From NCBI GenBank assembly GCA_903872555.1, contig CAIQLE010000266.1, positions 1 through 24,070 of the forward strand: a DNA stretch of 24,070 nucleotides, in the 5' to 3' direction. The translations under genes and the position numbers were made by a program. The notes under the pieces were generated by a model. It saw nothing but the letters and a program-made list of their open reading frames with translations, was not told the origin of the DNA and made no database searches. Below, piece by piece: positions 11,207 to 19,117 of this stretch. Source of the DNA: an uncultured bacterium (GTDB lineage Bacteria > Pseudomonadota > Gammaproteobacteria > Burkholderiales > Burkholderiaceae_D). Numbering within the stretch: the first letter of the stretch is position 1; the number at the start of each line of letters is the position of its first letter.

Positions 11207-12166
11207 TCAGGGCGCATAAATGATGGACAAGCGCAGAAATCCTTGCTGTCCCAGGCTGGCCGTCTGGCCATCTATCTGGTTGCTACGGCTGACAACTGAT
11301 GCGCGCAGCGCCCATTCCCTACCCTGCCACTGCACGCCAGCTTCGATTTCTCCGGTATCGCGCTTAGGCCTGACGGTGCGCTGGGTTTCATCCCCAAACA
11401 GACCACCCTGCAAAGTCGCGTCATAAGCCACAGCGCGCAGCGCCAGCCTCAAAAAACCATAGACACGCTGCTCAGCTCCCAGATGCAACTGACCGGCGCG
11501 GAAAGTAGCTTCTGCCGTCAGATCGGTAAAAATATTGCCCAGCCGTCCAGACACACCCGGTTGCACATCCAACGCAGACCCCAGCCTGATGGGAGTAGCG
11601 CGACCACCCAAATGCAAGACCAGCCCCGGCTCAGTGGATATTTGGCTACTCCATCCCAGTGGCTTGGGTTGATGCAAAATGCTGTGGACCACTTCCTGTG
11701 TCTGGCGCCCCAGTGCGCAGGGACCAAGACAGCCCAGATCGAGTCCGAAATCCAGCTCACTGCCATCGGGATGTTCAATACGGTAAAACATGCCGCCATA
11801 AATCCAGCCGGCATACGGTCGGTCCAGCGGCCCCAGATCCGCTACCGGTATCGTGACATGCACGGGTGTATACAGTTGCTGACCAACACGCCAGCCGGCT
11901 GACTGCCAGCCTTCGGAAACTTTGATGCGATAGCTGCGTGAGAAGCGCAGGCCACTGGTGTACAGGCCATCGGCATTTCTGAACAAGAGGGAATCATTGT
12001 CGATATCCAGCGCGCTACTGGCTCGCCCCTGCTGAATGATGTTTTGCATGGTTGCGGGCAGTTCACGCAGCTGACTAAAATCCTGCATCCCCTGTGCCTG
12101 AATGTTCATGCACAGCAGACACAACACAGCACTACACAATGCATGGATAAAAAATTTTGCGCGCAT
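11207..12166 (-). CDS. lpxR: LpxR-type outer-membrane lipid A 3'-O-deacylase (DUF2219)
   Basis: The 319-residue protein has a signal peptide (about residues 1-25, cleavage after QAQ) and then an outer-membrane beta-barrel. It carries the family motifs: DNDS (56-59), YTSGLRFS with Ser71, LDRPYAGWIYGGMF (114-127), and a His-x-x-I...GW segment with His161. In Salmonella LpxR an Asn-Asp pair, a Ser and a His in matching places form the calcium-dependent active site that removes the 3'-acyloxyacyl chain of lipid A. The residues here fit, but activity is inferred. It lies downstream of comEC on the same strand, separated by a 175-base gap containing a 12-base tandem array. The barrel ends with an aromatic/hydrophobic strand, LRLSIIYAP. 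Confidence 0.75.
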   Translation of the reverse strand: MRAKFFIHALCSAVLCLLCMNIQAQGMQDFSQLRELPATMQNIIQQGRASSALDIDNDSLLFRNADGLYTSGLRFSRSYRIKVSEGWQSAGWRVGQQLYTPVHVTIPVADLGPLDRPYAGWIYGGMFYRIEHPDGSELDFGLDLGCLGPCALGRQTQEVVHSILHQPKPLGWSSQISTEPGLVLHLGGRATPIRLGSALDVQPGVSGRLGNIFTDLTAEATFRAGQLHLGAEQRVYGFLRLALRAVAYDATLQGGLFGDETQRTVRPKRDTGEIEAGVQWQGREWALRASVVSRSNQIDGQTASLGQQGFLRLSIIYAP

Positions 12167-12265
12167 GATGACGGTCCGAAATTTCAGTCACCGATGCTGG
12201 CATGGACATGCTGCACACTGCTGAATCTGGCGCAAATCCTGCGCACTATTCTTCTTACCATTCCT

Positions 12266-12337
12266 CTAGCCACTCATCTAATCACTCATCTAATCACTCA
12301 TCTAATCACTCATCTAGTCACTGATCTAGTCACGCAT
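12266..12337. repeat. Six-unit 12-base tandem array between comEC and lpxR
   Basis: Six contiguous units fill exactly 72 bases. On the plus strand they are CTAGCCACTCAT, three identical copies of CTAATCACTCAT, CTAGTCACTGAT and CTAGTCACGCAT. The array starts 4 bases after the comEC stop and ends 99 bases before the lpxR start. On the minus strand each perfect unit reads ATG-AGT-GAT-TAG, a three-codon open frame with its own stop. Confidence 0.9.
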
Positions 12338-12341
12338 GCTG

Positions 12342-14939
12342 CTATTCAATGCAGCGCTGACTGGCCCAGTAACGCTTATGCTCGCAAGCCTGAGTGATCA
12401 GGCGCAGCTCTGTATCAATGCTAATCATAACTGCACCTGAGACATCACTGCGTAATGTCCTTACACCACGCGACACATAACGTTGCATCACTTCAGCTTT
12501 AGGATGGTGATAGCGGTTTCTGTAACCCACCTGAAACAGGGCAATCTCTGGTGCAACCTGATCCAGAAAAGCGACGGTCGATGAAGTACCGCTGCCGTGA
12601 TGCGGCACAAGTAAAACATTCGCGCGTAATTTTTCGGGCACACGTTCCATCAGTGCACGCTCTTGTGGTGCTTCTATATCGCCTGCCAGCAGCACTGAAA
12701 ATTTTCCTGCTGTGATGCGCAAGGTACAGCTGAGTGCATTCGGTTTGGACTCAGCCTCATGCTGAGACAGGGGATGCAGAATCTCAAAGCTAACGCCATC
12801 CCAGTTCCATCGTTGACCAGCAACACAGGACACATGCCGCCCGGAAGCGCGCACCAGTGCATGCGTTGATGGCAAAGAGGAACTGAACCATCCCACATCC
12901 ATCGCTTCCAGCAAAGATCGCGCACCGCCGGAATGATCCATGTCGCTATGCGACACCATCAATCCATCCAGAGACGAGATCCCGCGCGTCCGGAAATACG
13001 GCAGCAGTACACGGTTTGCGCTGTCGGATTCCGCTGAAAAGGCCGGGCCCGTGTCATACAACAAACGGTGCTGTGCCGTTTCAATCAAGACCGCATTGCC
13101 CTGCCCTATATCGAAGGCGGTGATCCATAGTCCGGACACAGGCGCTGCCGGCCTGGCAAGCAGCATGGGAAACCAGGCCAGCGCACCGGCCCAGCGCAGA
13201 GGCCAGCCACGCGGCGCCAGCAACCACAGCGTTCCTGCCAGTGCCATCAGCAAATGCGCCGTACTCGCTTGGGGTGCCTGCCACACGGCCAGCGGCAAAT
13301 GACTCAGCCAGCTGAGCCAGTTCACCAGCCAGCTCAACAGCGTGTGTGCCAGTTGCAGCAGCCAGACCGAGAAAGGAGCCGGTGCAACGCTACCCAGCAA
13401 AGACAAGGGCGTGATCAGCAAGCTCACCACAGGGATAGCAATCGCATTTGCGATAGGGCCAATCAGTGAGACTTGCGCAAACAAGGCCATGCTGAGCGGC
13501 AGCAGCCCGAGCGTGACGGCATATTGTGTGCGTGTAGCAGCACGCAGGCTGCGCTTGCAGGCAGCAAACCAGTTCAGTGCAGCGCTGTGCTTCGATGTCA
13601 GGTCTTCGTGCTCTTCATCGGCTGCATAGGACTCATGTACTTGATGAGCTTCCTGAGTGCCATCTATCAGCGGCTCATCCACTCGCCCGGCAGTCGCAAA
13701 CAAAATACAGGCGATCGCCGCAAATGACAGCCAGAAGCCCGGCCACAGTACAGCCCAAGGATCGAGCAGCAAGACGGCCATCAACGCAAAACTCAACACC
13801 TGCGACACCGCTGTCAGTCGTCCAGTCCACAAGGCCAGCGTCACTACGGCAATCATCAGCAAGGTGCGCTGCGCGGGTATGCCAAAGCCGGCCAGTGCTA
13901 CATAGATCAGGGCTGTCAACAAGCCCGCCATGGCAGCTATTTTTTGCGTCGGCAAAAGCAAGGGCAAGCTGGCTTGCGTAAAAAAAGAATGTCGCCACAG
14001 GAAGTGAAATACGGCAGCCATCAAGGCCGCAATCATGGTGATATGCAGACCCGAGATGGACACCAGATGGCCTATGCCGGTGCGATTGAAAATATCCCAG
14101 TCAGACTGACTTACGCCGCGCTGATCACCTATCACCAGCGCCAGAATGACCGAGGCATACGGCCAGCCTTCCGCCTCAGGCAGCGCAGTGCGCAAGCGTT
14201 GACGCAGCTGCGCGCGCATCAGACCAATACTGTCGCGCACGCTAAAAACAAAGTCCTGAAGTTTCTTGGTCTCGCCGGGCCGCACATAGCCCGTAGCGCG
14301 CAGGTTTTCTGTCAGCAGCCAGGCTTCATAATCGAAACCTTCAGGATTTGCATTGCCATGCGGGCGGCGCAGGCGCAGCGTGAATTGCCAGCGCTGGCCC
14401 GGTAGAACCTGCGCTTGAGTGCTGCGCTGACTTCTGTATTGATTGCTTGGTTGACTGCTTGGTTGAGTGATGTTTTGACTGCTCTGTTCACTGCTTTGTT
14501 GACTGCTTTGCTGACTATCCCTTTGCTGGCCGTACTGCTGCTGCGTATCTCCTTCCTGCTCATACCAGCCTATAGCCAGTCTGCGCGGCAAGACAAGCAG
14601 CTGCCCCTGATATTCAGCATGCTCGACTTCAAACACAAAACGCTGACCGCGTTCCAGCTGATCCGGCAAACTGGCGATGATGCCGCTCACGCGCAGATCT
14701 TTTCCTTCGAGTGCTTCAGGCAGTACTTCGGCAAGCCGGTTGTGTGCCAATAAACCTGACCAGCCTATGCCCATCGCCAAACCAGCACACAGTAGCAACA
14801 CAGGTCGGCACAAAAAGCTGATGCTGATCAGCACGACACAGAGCAGCAGCAGGCCAGTACAGATCATCTGAGCAGGCAAGCCCGCCTGCGACTGCAGCCA
14901 TGCCGCACCCGCGAGCCAGCCCAGCGCCAGCCAGCGCAC
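12342..14939 (-). CDS. comEC: DNA uptake channel protein ComEC/Rec2
   Basis: The 865-residue protein is ComEC, the inner-membrane channel that takes up single-stranded DNA in natural transformation. It has an N-terminal membrane pair (residues 1-60), a soluble OB-like region, the multi-helix competence domain (about 225-580), and a C-terminal metallo-beta-lactamase-like domain with HSDMDH (664-669) and VPHHGSGTSS. This last domain is thought to degrade the non-transported strand. The start is a GTG that directly follows the tatD TGA in the same frame, so it must rely on coupling or re-initiation. Two low-complexity insertions stand out: a Gln/Ser tandem repeat in the OB-like region and an acidic/His linker near 13570-13680. 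The stop is TAG. Confidence 0.93.
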   Translation of the reverse strand: MRWLALGWLAGAAWLQSQAGLPAQMICTGLLLLCVVLISISFLCRPVLLLCAGLAMGIGWSGLLAHNRLAEVLPEALEGKDLRVSGIIASLPDQLERGQRFVFEVEHAEYQGQLLVLPRRLAIGWYEQEGDTQQQYGQQRDSQQSSQQSSEQSSQNITQPSSQPSNQYRSQRSTQAQVLPGQRWQFTLRLRRPHGNANPEGFDYEAWLLTENLRATGYVRPGETKKLQDFVFSVRDSIGLMRAQLRQRLRTALPEAEGWPYASVILALVIGDQRGVSQSDWDIFNRTGIGHLVSISGLHITMIAALMAAVFHFLWRHSFFTQASLPLLLPTQKIAAMAGLLTALIYVALAGFGIPAQRTLLMIAVVTLALWTGRLTAVSQVLSFALMAVLLLDPWAVLWPGFWLSFAAIACILFATAGRVDEPLIDGTQEAHQVHESYAADEEHEDLTSKHSAALNWFAACKRSLRAATRTQYAVTLGLLPLSMALFAQVSLIGPIANAIAIPVVSLLITPLSLLGSVAPAPFSVWLLQLAHTLLSWLVNWLSWLSHLPLAVWQAPQASTAHLLMALAGTLWLLAPRGWPLRWAGALAWFPMLLARPAAPVSGLWITAFDIGQGNAVLIETAQHRLLYDTGPAFSAESDSANRVLLPYFRTRGISSLDGLMVSHSDMDHSGGARSLLEAMDVGWFSSSLPSTHALVRASGRHVSCVAGQRWNWDGVSFEILHPLSQHEAESKPNALSCTLRITAGKFSVLLAGDIEAPQERALMERVPEKLRANVLLVPHHGSGTSSTVAFLDQVAPEIALFQVGYRNRYHHPKAEVMQRYVSRGVRTLRSDVSGAVMISIDTELRLITQACEHKRYWASQRCIE
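14441..14522. repeat. 12-base tandem repeat inside comEC, coding for Gln/Ser
   Basis: About six 12-base units can be aligned, for example TTGACTGCTTGG, TTGACTGCTCTG, TTCACTGCTTTG and TTGACTGCTTTG. On the coding strand a unit such as CAAAGCAGTCAA reads Gln-Ser-Ser-Gln. The unit length is a multiple of three, so copy-number change would lengthen or shorten the linker without a frameshift. It lies in the soluble region after the first membrane pair. Confidence 0.8.
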
Positions 14940-15743
14940 TCAGGCCATCATCAGGCTGCCAAGGCGGGGCAAGACGCGCGCCACATTCTCTGTGGTCTGA
15001 TGGGCGATCTCGGCCTGAGGCTGGCCGCGCAACTCGGCCAGTACCGCAGAAATTTGAGCTAGCTGCACAGGCGAATTCATGCCAGGATGCAGCCATGCAG
15101 GAGAGATATCAGGTGCATCGGTTTCCAGTACGATGCTGGATAAATCTAATTCAGCCGCCAGCCTGCGTATCTGCAGAGCGCGGGTAAAGGTCATGGCACC
15201 ACCAAAGCCGAGCACAAAGCCCAGAGCTATGAATTGCTGCGCTTGCTGATAGCTGCCATTAAAAGCATGTGCAATGCCGCCGCGTACAGGGATGCGCCGT
15301 AAATATTTCAGCAAACTATCTTGTGAGCGACGCACATGCAGAATCACAGGCAAATCAAAATCACGCGCAATTTTCAATTGCTCAGAATAGAAATATTCCT
15401 GCTTTTCGCGCAGCAGGCTTTGTTTTAAATCGCGAAGAAAAAAATCCAGACCGATCTCGCCGATGGCAACGAAGCGCTCATCATGCAGGGCAACTGCCAC
15501 CCGTTCACGTAACAGTCTGAGATCAGATTCTTTCGCCTGAGGCACATAGATGGGATGTATGCCCAGCGCATACACCGCCTGAGGAAGGCGCGCAGCCAGT
15601 GCTGCAACGGTGTCGAAGTTAGCCTGCTCAACTGCAGGAATGACTATCCATGTCACACCAGCGTCAGCTGCCTGTTGTGCAATCTCAGCCGCTGCATTGC
15701 CAAACTCAGCAGCATCCAGATGGCAATGGCTGTCGATCAGCAT
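14940..15743 (-). CDS. TatD-family metal-dependent DNase/hydrolase
   Basis: The 267-residue protein is a TIM-barrel hydrolase of the TatD family. Metal ligands are visible in DSHCHLD (His6, His8), GEIGLDFF, ILHVRRS, AHAFNGS and ETDAPD. Family members are 3'-5' nucleases acting in DNA repair or turnover; the subgroup (TatD, YcfH or YjjV) cannot be fixed by eye, though YjjV-like is plausible. The start ATG at 15743 lies 9 bases after the lolD stop. The gene ends in TGA, and the next codon in the same frame is the GTG start of comEC. Confidence 0.9.
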   Translation of the reverse strand: MLIDSHCHLDAAEFGNAAAEIAQQAADAGVTWIVIPAVEQANFDTVAALAARLPQAVYALGIHPIYVPQAKESDLRLLRERVAVALHDERFVAIGEIGLDFFLRDLKQSLLREKQEYFYSEQLKIARDFDLPVILHVRRSQDSLLKYLRRIPVRGGIAHAFNGSYQQAQQFIALGFVLGFGGAMTFTRALQIRRLAAELDLSSIVLETDAPDISPAWLHPGMNSPVQLAQISAVLAELRGQPQAEIAHQTTENVARVLPRLGSLMMA

Positions 15744-15752
15744 CGCAAATAA

Positions 15753-16448
15753 TCAGGCCAGACCCTGCGCCGACAGATGCAGCACGCGGTCACAACGACG
15801 CGCCAGTTCCGCATCATGCGTAACGATCACAAAGGCCGTACCCAGCGTCTGCGACAGTTCCAGCATCAGATCAAACACCTGCTGTGCCGTCGTGCGATCC
15901 AGATTGCCCGTAGGCTCATCGGCCAGTACACAGGCCGGTTGGGTCACCAGCGCACGGGCTAATGCCACACGCTGACGCTCGCCACCGGAAAGCTCACCCG
16001 GCACATGCGACAAACGTGCGGACAAACCGACACGGTTCAGGACCAGCGCCGCAGCTTCACGCGCCTGCTGACGGGGCACACGCCGAATCAAAAGCGGCAT
16101 GGCCACATTATCGAGCGCAGAAAATTCAGGGAGCAAATGATGGAATTGATACACAAAGCCCAGCGATTGATTGCGAATCTGGCCGCGTACGGTATCCGAC
16201 AAACTGGCCATATCGCGGCCTTGCAATTGCACCCTGCCTGTACTCGGCAAATCCAGTCCACCCAGCAAGTGCAGCAAGGTTGATTTACCGGAACCGGAAA
16301 CACCGACGATGGCTACACGTTCGCCCTTGCTGACTGTCAGGCTGATGTTCTCCAGCACGGTCAGCTTGTCGTGCCCCACCTCAAAGTGCTTGCCCAGGCC
16401 TTCGCATGACAGCACGACCTGACTGTCAATAGTTTGACGATCATTCAT
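15753..16448 (-). CDS. lolD: Lipoprotein-releasing ABC transporter ATPase LolD
   Basis: The 231-residue protein is the ATPase of the Lol system, which pulls outer-membrane lipoproteins from the inner membrane for handover to LolA. It has the Walker A loop GVSGSGKST, a Q-loop in [20 protein letters not shown], the ABC signature [15 protein letters not shown], Walker [11 protein letters not shown] and the switch THD. I chose the ATG at 16448, which has GGAGG about 9 bases upstream and overlaps the lolC stop by 8 bases; a longer reading to 16535 has no conservation. It is followed after 9 bases by tatD. Confidence 0.95.
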   Translation of the reverse strand: MNDRQTIDSQVVLSCEGLGKHFEVGHDKLTVLENISLTVSKGERVAIVGVSGSGKSTLLHLLGGLDLPSTGRVQLQGRDMASLSDTVRGQIRNQSLGFVYQFHHLLPEFSALDNVAMPLLIRRVPRQQAREAAALVLNRVGLSARLSHVPGELSGGERQRVALARALVTQPACVLADEPTGNLDRTTAQQVFDLMLELSQTLGTAFVIVTHDAELARRCDRVLHLSAQGLA

Positions 16449-17706
16449 AGCGCAGAGCCTCCGCAGGACGAACACGCGCAGCGCGCCAGCTCGGGTACAA
16501 GGTCGCCAGAAAGGCCAGCACAATCGCCATGCCACCGATACGGCTCACATCCGGCCAGCGCAAGTCCGATGGCAGCGCACTGATCAGATAAATATCGCGC
16601 GGCAGAAACTGCACCCCAAACAGTGATTCGATGAAAGGCACAATCACATCAATGTTCAGAGCGATCAGCACCCCCAGACTGACGCCTATGGCCGTGCCTA
16701 TCAATCCCACCAAGGCACCCTGAATGATGAAAATTTTCATGATGGAGGCCGGAGAAGCGCCCAGTGTGCGCAGGATGGCAATGTCAGCCTGTTTGTCAGT
16801 CACCGTCATGACTAGCGTGGACACTAGATTGAAGGCCGCCACCGCAATGATCAGTGTCAGGATGATGAACATCATGCGTTTTTCCGTCTGTACCGCCGCA
16901 AACCAGTTACGGTTCTGTTGCGACCAGTCACGCAGATACAGATCGCCGCTCAGACTGGCTGATAATTCAGACGCCACCTGCGGTGCGCGCTGCATGTCAG
17001 CCACCTTCAGGCGCAGACCGCTGGGGCCGGCCAGACGGAACATTTTCTCGCCATCTTCCAGATGGATGAAAGCGAGGGATGAATCGAATTCATAATGCCC
17101 GGCCTCGAAAATACCCACCACCGTAAACTGCTTCAGGCGCGGCAACACACCTGCCGGTGTGACCTGTCCTTGCGGCGCGATCAGGGTCAGTTTGTCACCC
17201 GGCCTCAGCATCAGGCTGCGCGCCAGTTCAATGCCAATCACGATATTAAATTCACCCGGCTGCAAGGCCGACAGACTGCCGCGCTTCATCTGTGCTGCTA
17301 TCGACGAGACCTTGGCTTCTTCCTCAGGCAAGATGCCGCGCACCATGATGCCGCGCACCACTTCATTGCGCGTCACCATGGCCTGACCTTCAACATAAGG
17401 TGCCGCGCCACGCACCTCCGGATGCTGCATGGCCTGCAAGGCCGTTGCATGCCAGTCCGGCAGACTACCTGAGCCGTCAAACACTTCGATATGCGAGAGC
17501 ACCGACAACATGCGGTCACGTACTTCTTTCTGGAACCCGTTCATTACCGACAGCACCACAATCAGTGCGGCGACACCAAGCGCAATGCCGGCCATGGAAA
17601 TGAGGGAAATAAATGAGATGAAACTATTGCGCGCGCTGCGCCGGCCGGCGCGGGTGTAGCGCAAGCCTATCGTCCATTCAAACGGGGGATTCTTGAAAAA
17701 GGCCAA
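16441..17706 (-). CDS. lolC: Lipoprotein-releasing ABC transporter permease, LolC/LolE (LolF) family
   Basis: The 421-residue membrane protein has one N-terminal helix in [20 protein letters not shown], a large periplasmic region, and three C-terminal helices, the standard LolC/LolE layout. [17 protein letters not shown] is the family signature. I chose a TTG start at 17706, giving [18 protein letters not shown], because GGAG lies 6 bases upstream and conservation begins there. The nearby ATG is out of frame. No second permease gene (lolE) follows; lolD and then tatD come next. In bacteria with one permease gene, a LolF homodimer works with LolD, and this may be so here. It is divergent from the rpfE-like gene, with a gap of 113 bases. 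Confidence 0.9.
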   Translation of the reverse strand: MAFFKNPPFEWTIGLRYTRAGRRSARNSFISFISLISMAGIALGVAALIVVLSVMNGFQKEVRDRMLSVLSHIEVFDGSGSLPDWHATALQAMQHPEVRGAAPYVEGQAMVTRNEVVRGIMVRGILPEEEAKVSSIAAQMKRGSLSALQPGEFNIVIGIELARSLMLRPGDKLTLIAPQGQVTPAGVLPRLKQFTVVGIFEAGHYEFDSSLAFIHLEDGEKMFRLAGPSGLRLKVADMQRAPQVASELSASLSGDLYLRDWSQQNRNWFAAVQTEKRMMFIILTLIIAVAAFNLVSTLVMTVTDKQADIAILRTLGASPASIMKIFIIQGALVGLIGTAIGVSLGVLIALNIDVIVPFIESLFGVQFLPRDIYLISALPSDLRWPDVSRIGGMAIVLAFLATLYPSWRAARVRPAEALRYE

Positions 17707-17807
17707 GCCATGCTCCAAAAGGCAGTACCGCAGGCGGTGTTTCCGCTGGCAAGCCGGCAGTTTGCCATAGTCAAAGCGGCAAAACAAAAACTCTCTGCCA
17801 TATCACC

Positions 17808-17813
17808 TACAAT
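17808..17813 (+). promoter_or_regulatory. -10 box directly before the rpfE-like gene
   Basis: TACAAT ends 6 bases before the ATG at 17820. A start point 7 bases downstream of such a box falls on or next to the A of the ATG, so the transcript may be leaderless. There is no ribosome-binding site in front of the ATG, which agrees. The -35 region is weak. Confidence 0.45.
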
Positions 17814-17819
17814 TCGCGC

Positions 17820-18866
17820 ATGCCTGAAGCTCAATTATTGATCCCCTTCGCCCTGCCGCCCGCTGATCATGCGAAAGACTTGCTGTCCGCCCTGCGCACC
17901 CCCGTGCTGGCGCAAATGCTGGCGCGCGCCAGCGCCGGACGGCATCAAGACAGCGATCCTTTTGCTGCCGCCCTACCGCATGAACGCTGGCTGTCTGGCG
18001 ATGGCGCCCCCTTTAGCCCTCAGCTCAAGGGCGACACCAGCCCGGCTCTGGCGCATATGCTGATGCAGCAACTCGGTCAAAATGTGGACGAAGGTCTCTG
18101 GTTTCTGCTGCAGCCAGCGCACCTGCACATCGCGCGCGACCATCTGGTCCTGACCGATTTGCGTGAATTACACATCAGCGAGCAAGAATCACGTGCCCTC
18201 TTCGATGCAGCGCTGCCCCTGTTCGAAGAACTGGGATACAGCTTGCGCTATGGCGATGCCTGTCACTGGTTCCTGCGCGCCGATCAGTGGAAAAATTTAA
18301 GAACCTGCACCCCGGATGCGGCCTGCGGCCACAATGTGGATGTCTGGCTACCCACAGGCGATACCGAACGTGACTGGCGCCGCCTGCATAACGAAGTGCA
18401 AATGCTGTGGCACACGCATGCCGTCAATGATCACAGGGACGAGCAAAGCAGGCCGCGCATCAATGCCCTGTGGTTATGGGCTGCCTCTGAAGCTATCAGC
18501 ACACACGCGGGCATGGCGCAACTGGCCGCGCTGCAGACAGGTCATGCGTTGCAAGCACAGCCTGCTGACAATCAGCTTCGCTTAAGGGATACAAGTTTCA
18601 AAGATCAACATTTAATAAATACACGTTTAATCCATACCTCCCTGATCGCACCTGCACTTAGCAGCGACTGGTCAAGCTGGCTGTCTGCGATGCAGGCACT
18701 GGATGAAACGCTGCTGGCAGCTCAGCTGTATGCCCTGAAATCCGGTCAGCTGAATAAACTGAGCCTGATATTGAGTGATGGCGCGCGTCTGCGTGAGTGG
18801 CACATCAGCCGCAACAGCATGAGAAAATTCTGGTGTCGGGCTTCGCTCGCGCGCCTAGGTGCCTGA
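17820..18866 (+). CDS. RpfE-family protein (recJ neighbour, function unknown)
   Basis: The 348-residue cytoplasmic protein resembles the family that includes Xanthomonas RpfE, also encoded next to recJ. Such proteins are sometimes labelled phosphoglycerate mutase without proof. Family-like segments are the region HLHIARDHLVLTDLRELHIS (positions about 102-121), the block NVDVWLPTGDTERDWRRLHN, then EVQMLWHTHAVND and INALWLWAAS. In the relatives the last segment often reads WLWGGG; here it is WLWAASEA, so the glycines are missing. Residues 265-274 are a tandem LINTR/LIHTS duplication in an AT-rich, unusual stretch. Function is unknown. It may be translated from a leaderless message. A 251-base repeat-rich gap separates it from recJ. 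Confidence 0.7.
   Translation: MPEAQLLIPFALPPADHAKDLLSALRTPVLAQMLARASAGRHQDSDPFAAALPHERWLSGDGAPFSPQLKGDTSPALAHMLMQQLGQNVDEGLWFLLQPAHLHIARDHLVLTDLRELHISEQESRALFDAALPLFEELGYSLRYGDACHWFLRADQWKNLRTCTPDAACGHNVDVWLPTGDTERDWRRLHNEVQMLWHTHAVNDHRDEQSRPRINALWLWAASEAISTHAGMAQLAALQTGHALQAQPADNQLRLRDTSFKDQHLINTRLIHTSLIAPALSSDWSSWLSAMQALDETLLAAQLYALKSGQLNKLSLILSDGARLREWHISRNSMRKFWCRASLARLGA
18612..18641 (+). repeat. In-frame 15-base duplication in the rpfE-like gene
   Basis: TTAATAAATACACGT (18612-18626) is followed by TTAATCCATACCTCC (18627-18641), encoding LINTR and LIHTS. The surrounding 18580-18645 is much richer in A and T than the rest of the gene. Its pieces, such as ATACAAGTTTCAAAG, resemble units of the array downstream (ATACAAGATTAAAG). 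Confidence 0.5.
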
Positions 18867-18882
18867 TAAGCTGATTCAAACT

Positions 18883-19043
18883 ATAAAAAATTAAGCTGCA
18901 TAAAATTTAAGGTATACAAGATTAAAGCTACATAACAGTCGAGCTGCATGACAATCAATTTATATAAAATTCAAGCCGCATAAGATTCAAGATGTATAAG
19001 AATCAAGAGGCATAAGAATCAAGATCTATAAGATTCAGAATAC
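18883..19043. repeat. Ten-unit degenerate 16-base tandem array upstream of recJ
   Basis: The 161 bases divide exactly into ten units that start ATA or ATG: lengths 17, 14, 18 and then seven of 16. Typical units are ATAAGATTCAAGATGT, ATAAGAATCAAGAGGC and ATAAGAATCAAGATCT. The later units are more alike than the early ones. The array is AT-rich in an otherwise GC-richer region, has stops in the frames checked and fills most of the 251-base gap between the rpfE-like gene and recJ. Nothing else was recognised in that gap. Confidence 0.8.
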
Positions 19044-19117
19044 ATATACTCAGGCCATACAACCAACAAAGTTCAGCATTAAACTCCTGAACTCCACCCA
19101 GAGACCGCTTCTCCATC

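Noticed and set aside
12044..12397. Plus-strand frame with THLI repeats
   Set aside because: It is the translation of the 12-base array and antisense lpxR and comEC ends, with no start signal or domain.
16449..16535. Longer N-terminus for LolD
   Set aside because: The 29 extra residues have no conservation, lie inside lolC, and the start at 16448 has GGAGG upstream.
17707..17787. Longer N-terminus for LolC starting at a TTG
   Set aside because: It has no conserved sequence and no ribosome-binding site; the TTG at 17706 has GGAG at good spacing.
18883..19043. CRISPR array
   Set aside because: Units are contiguous, degenerate and short, with no unique spacers and no cas genes nearby.
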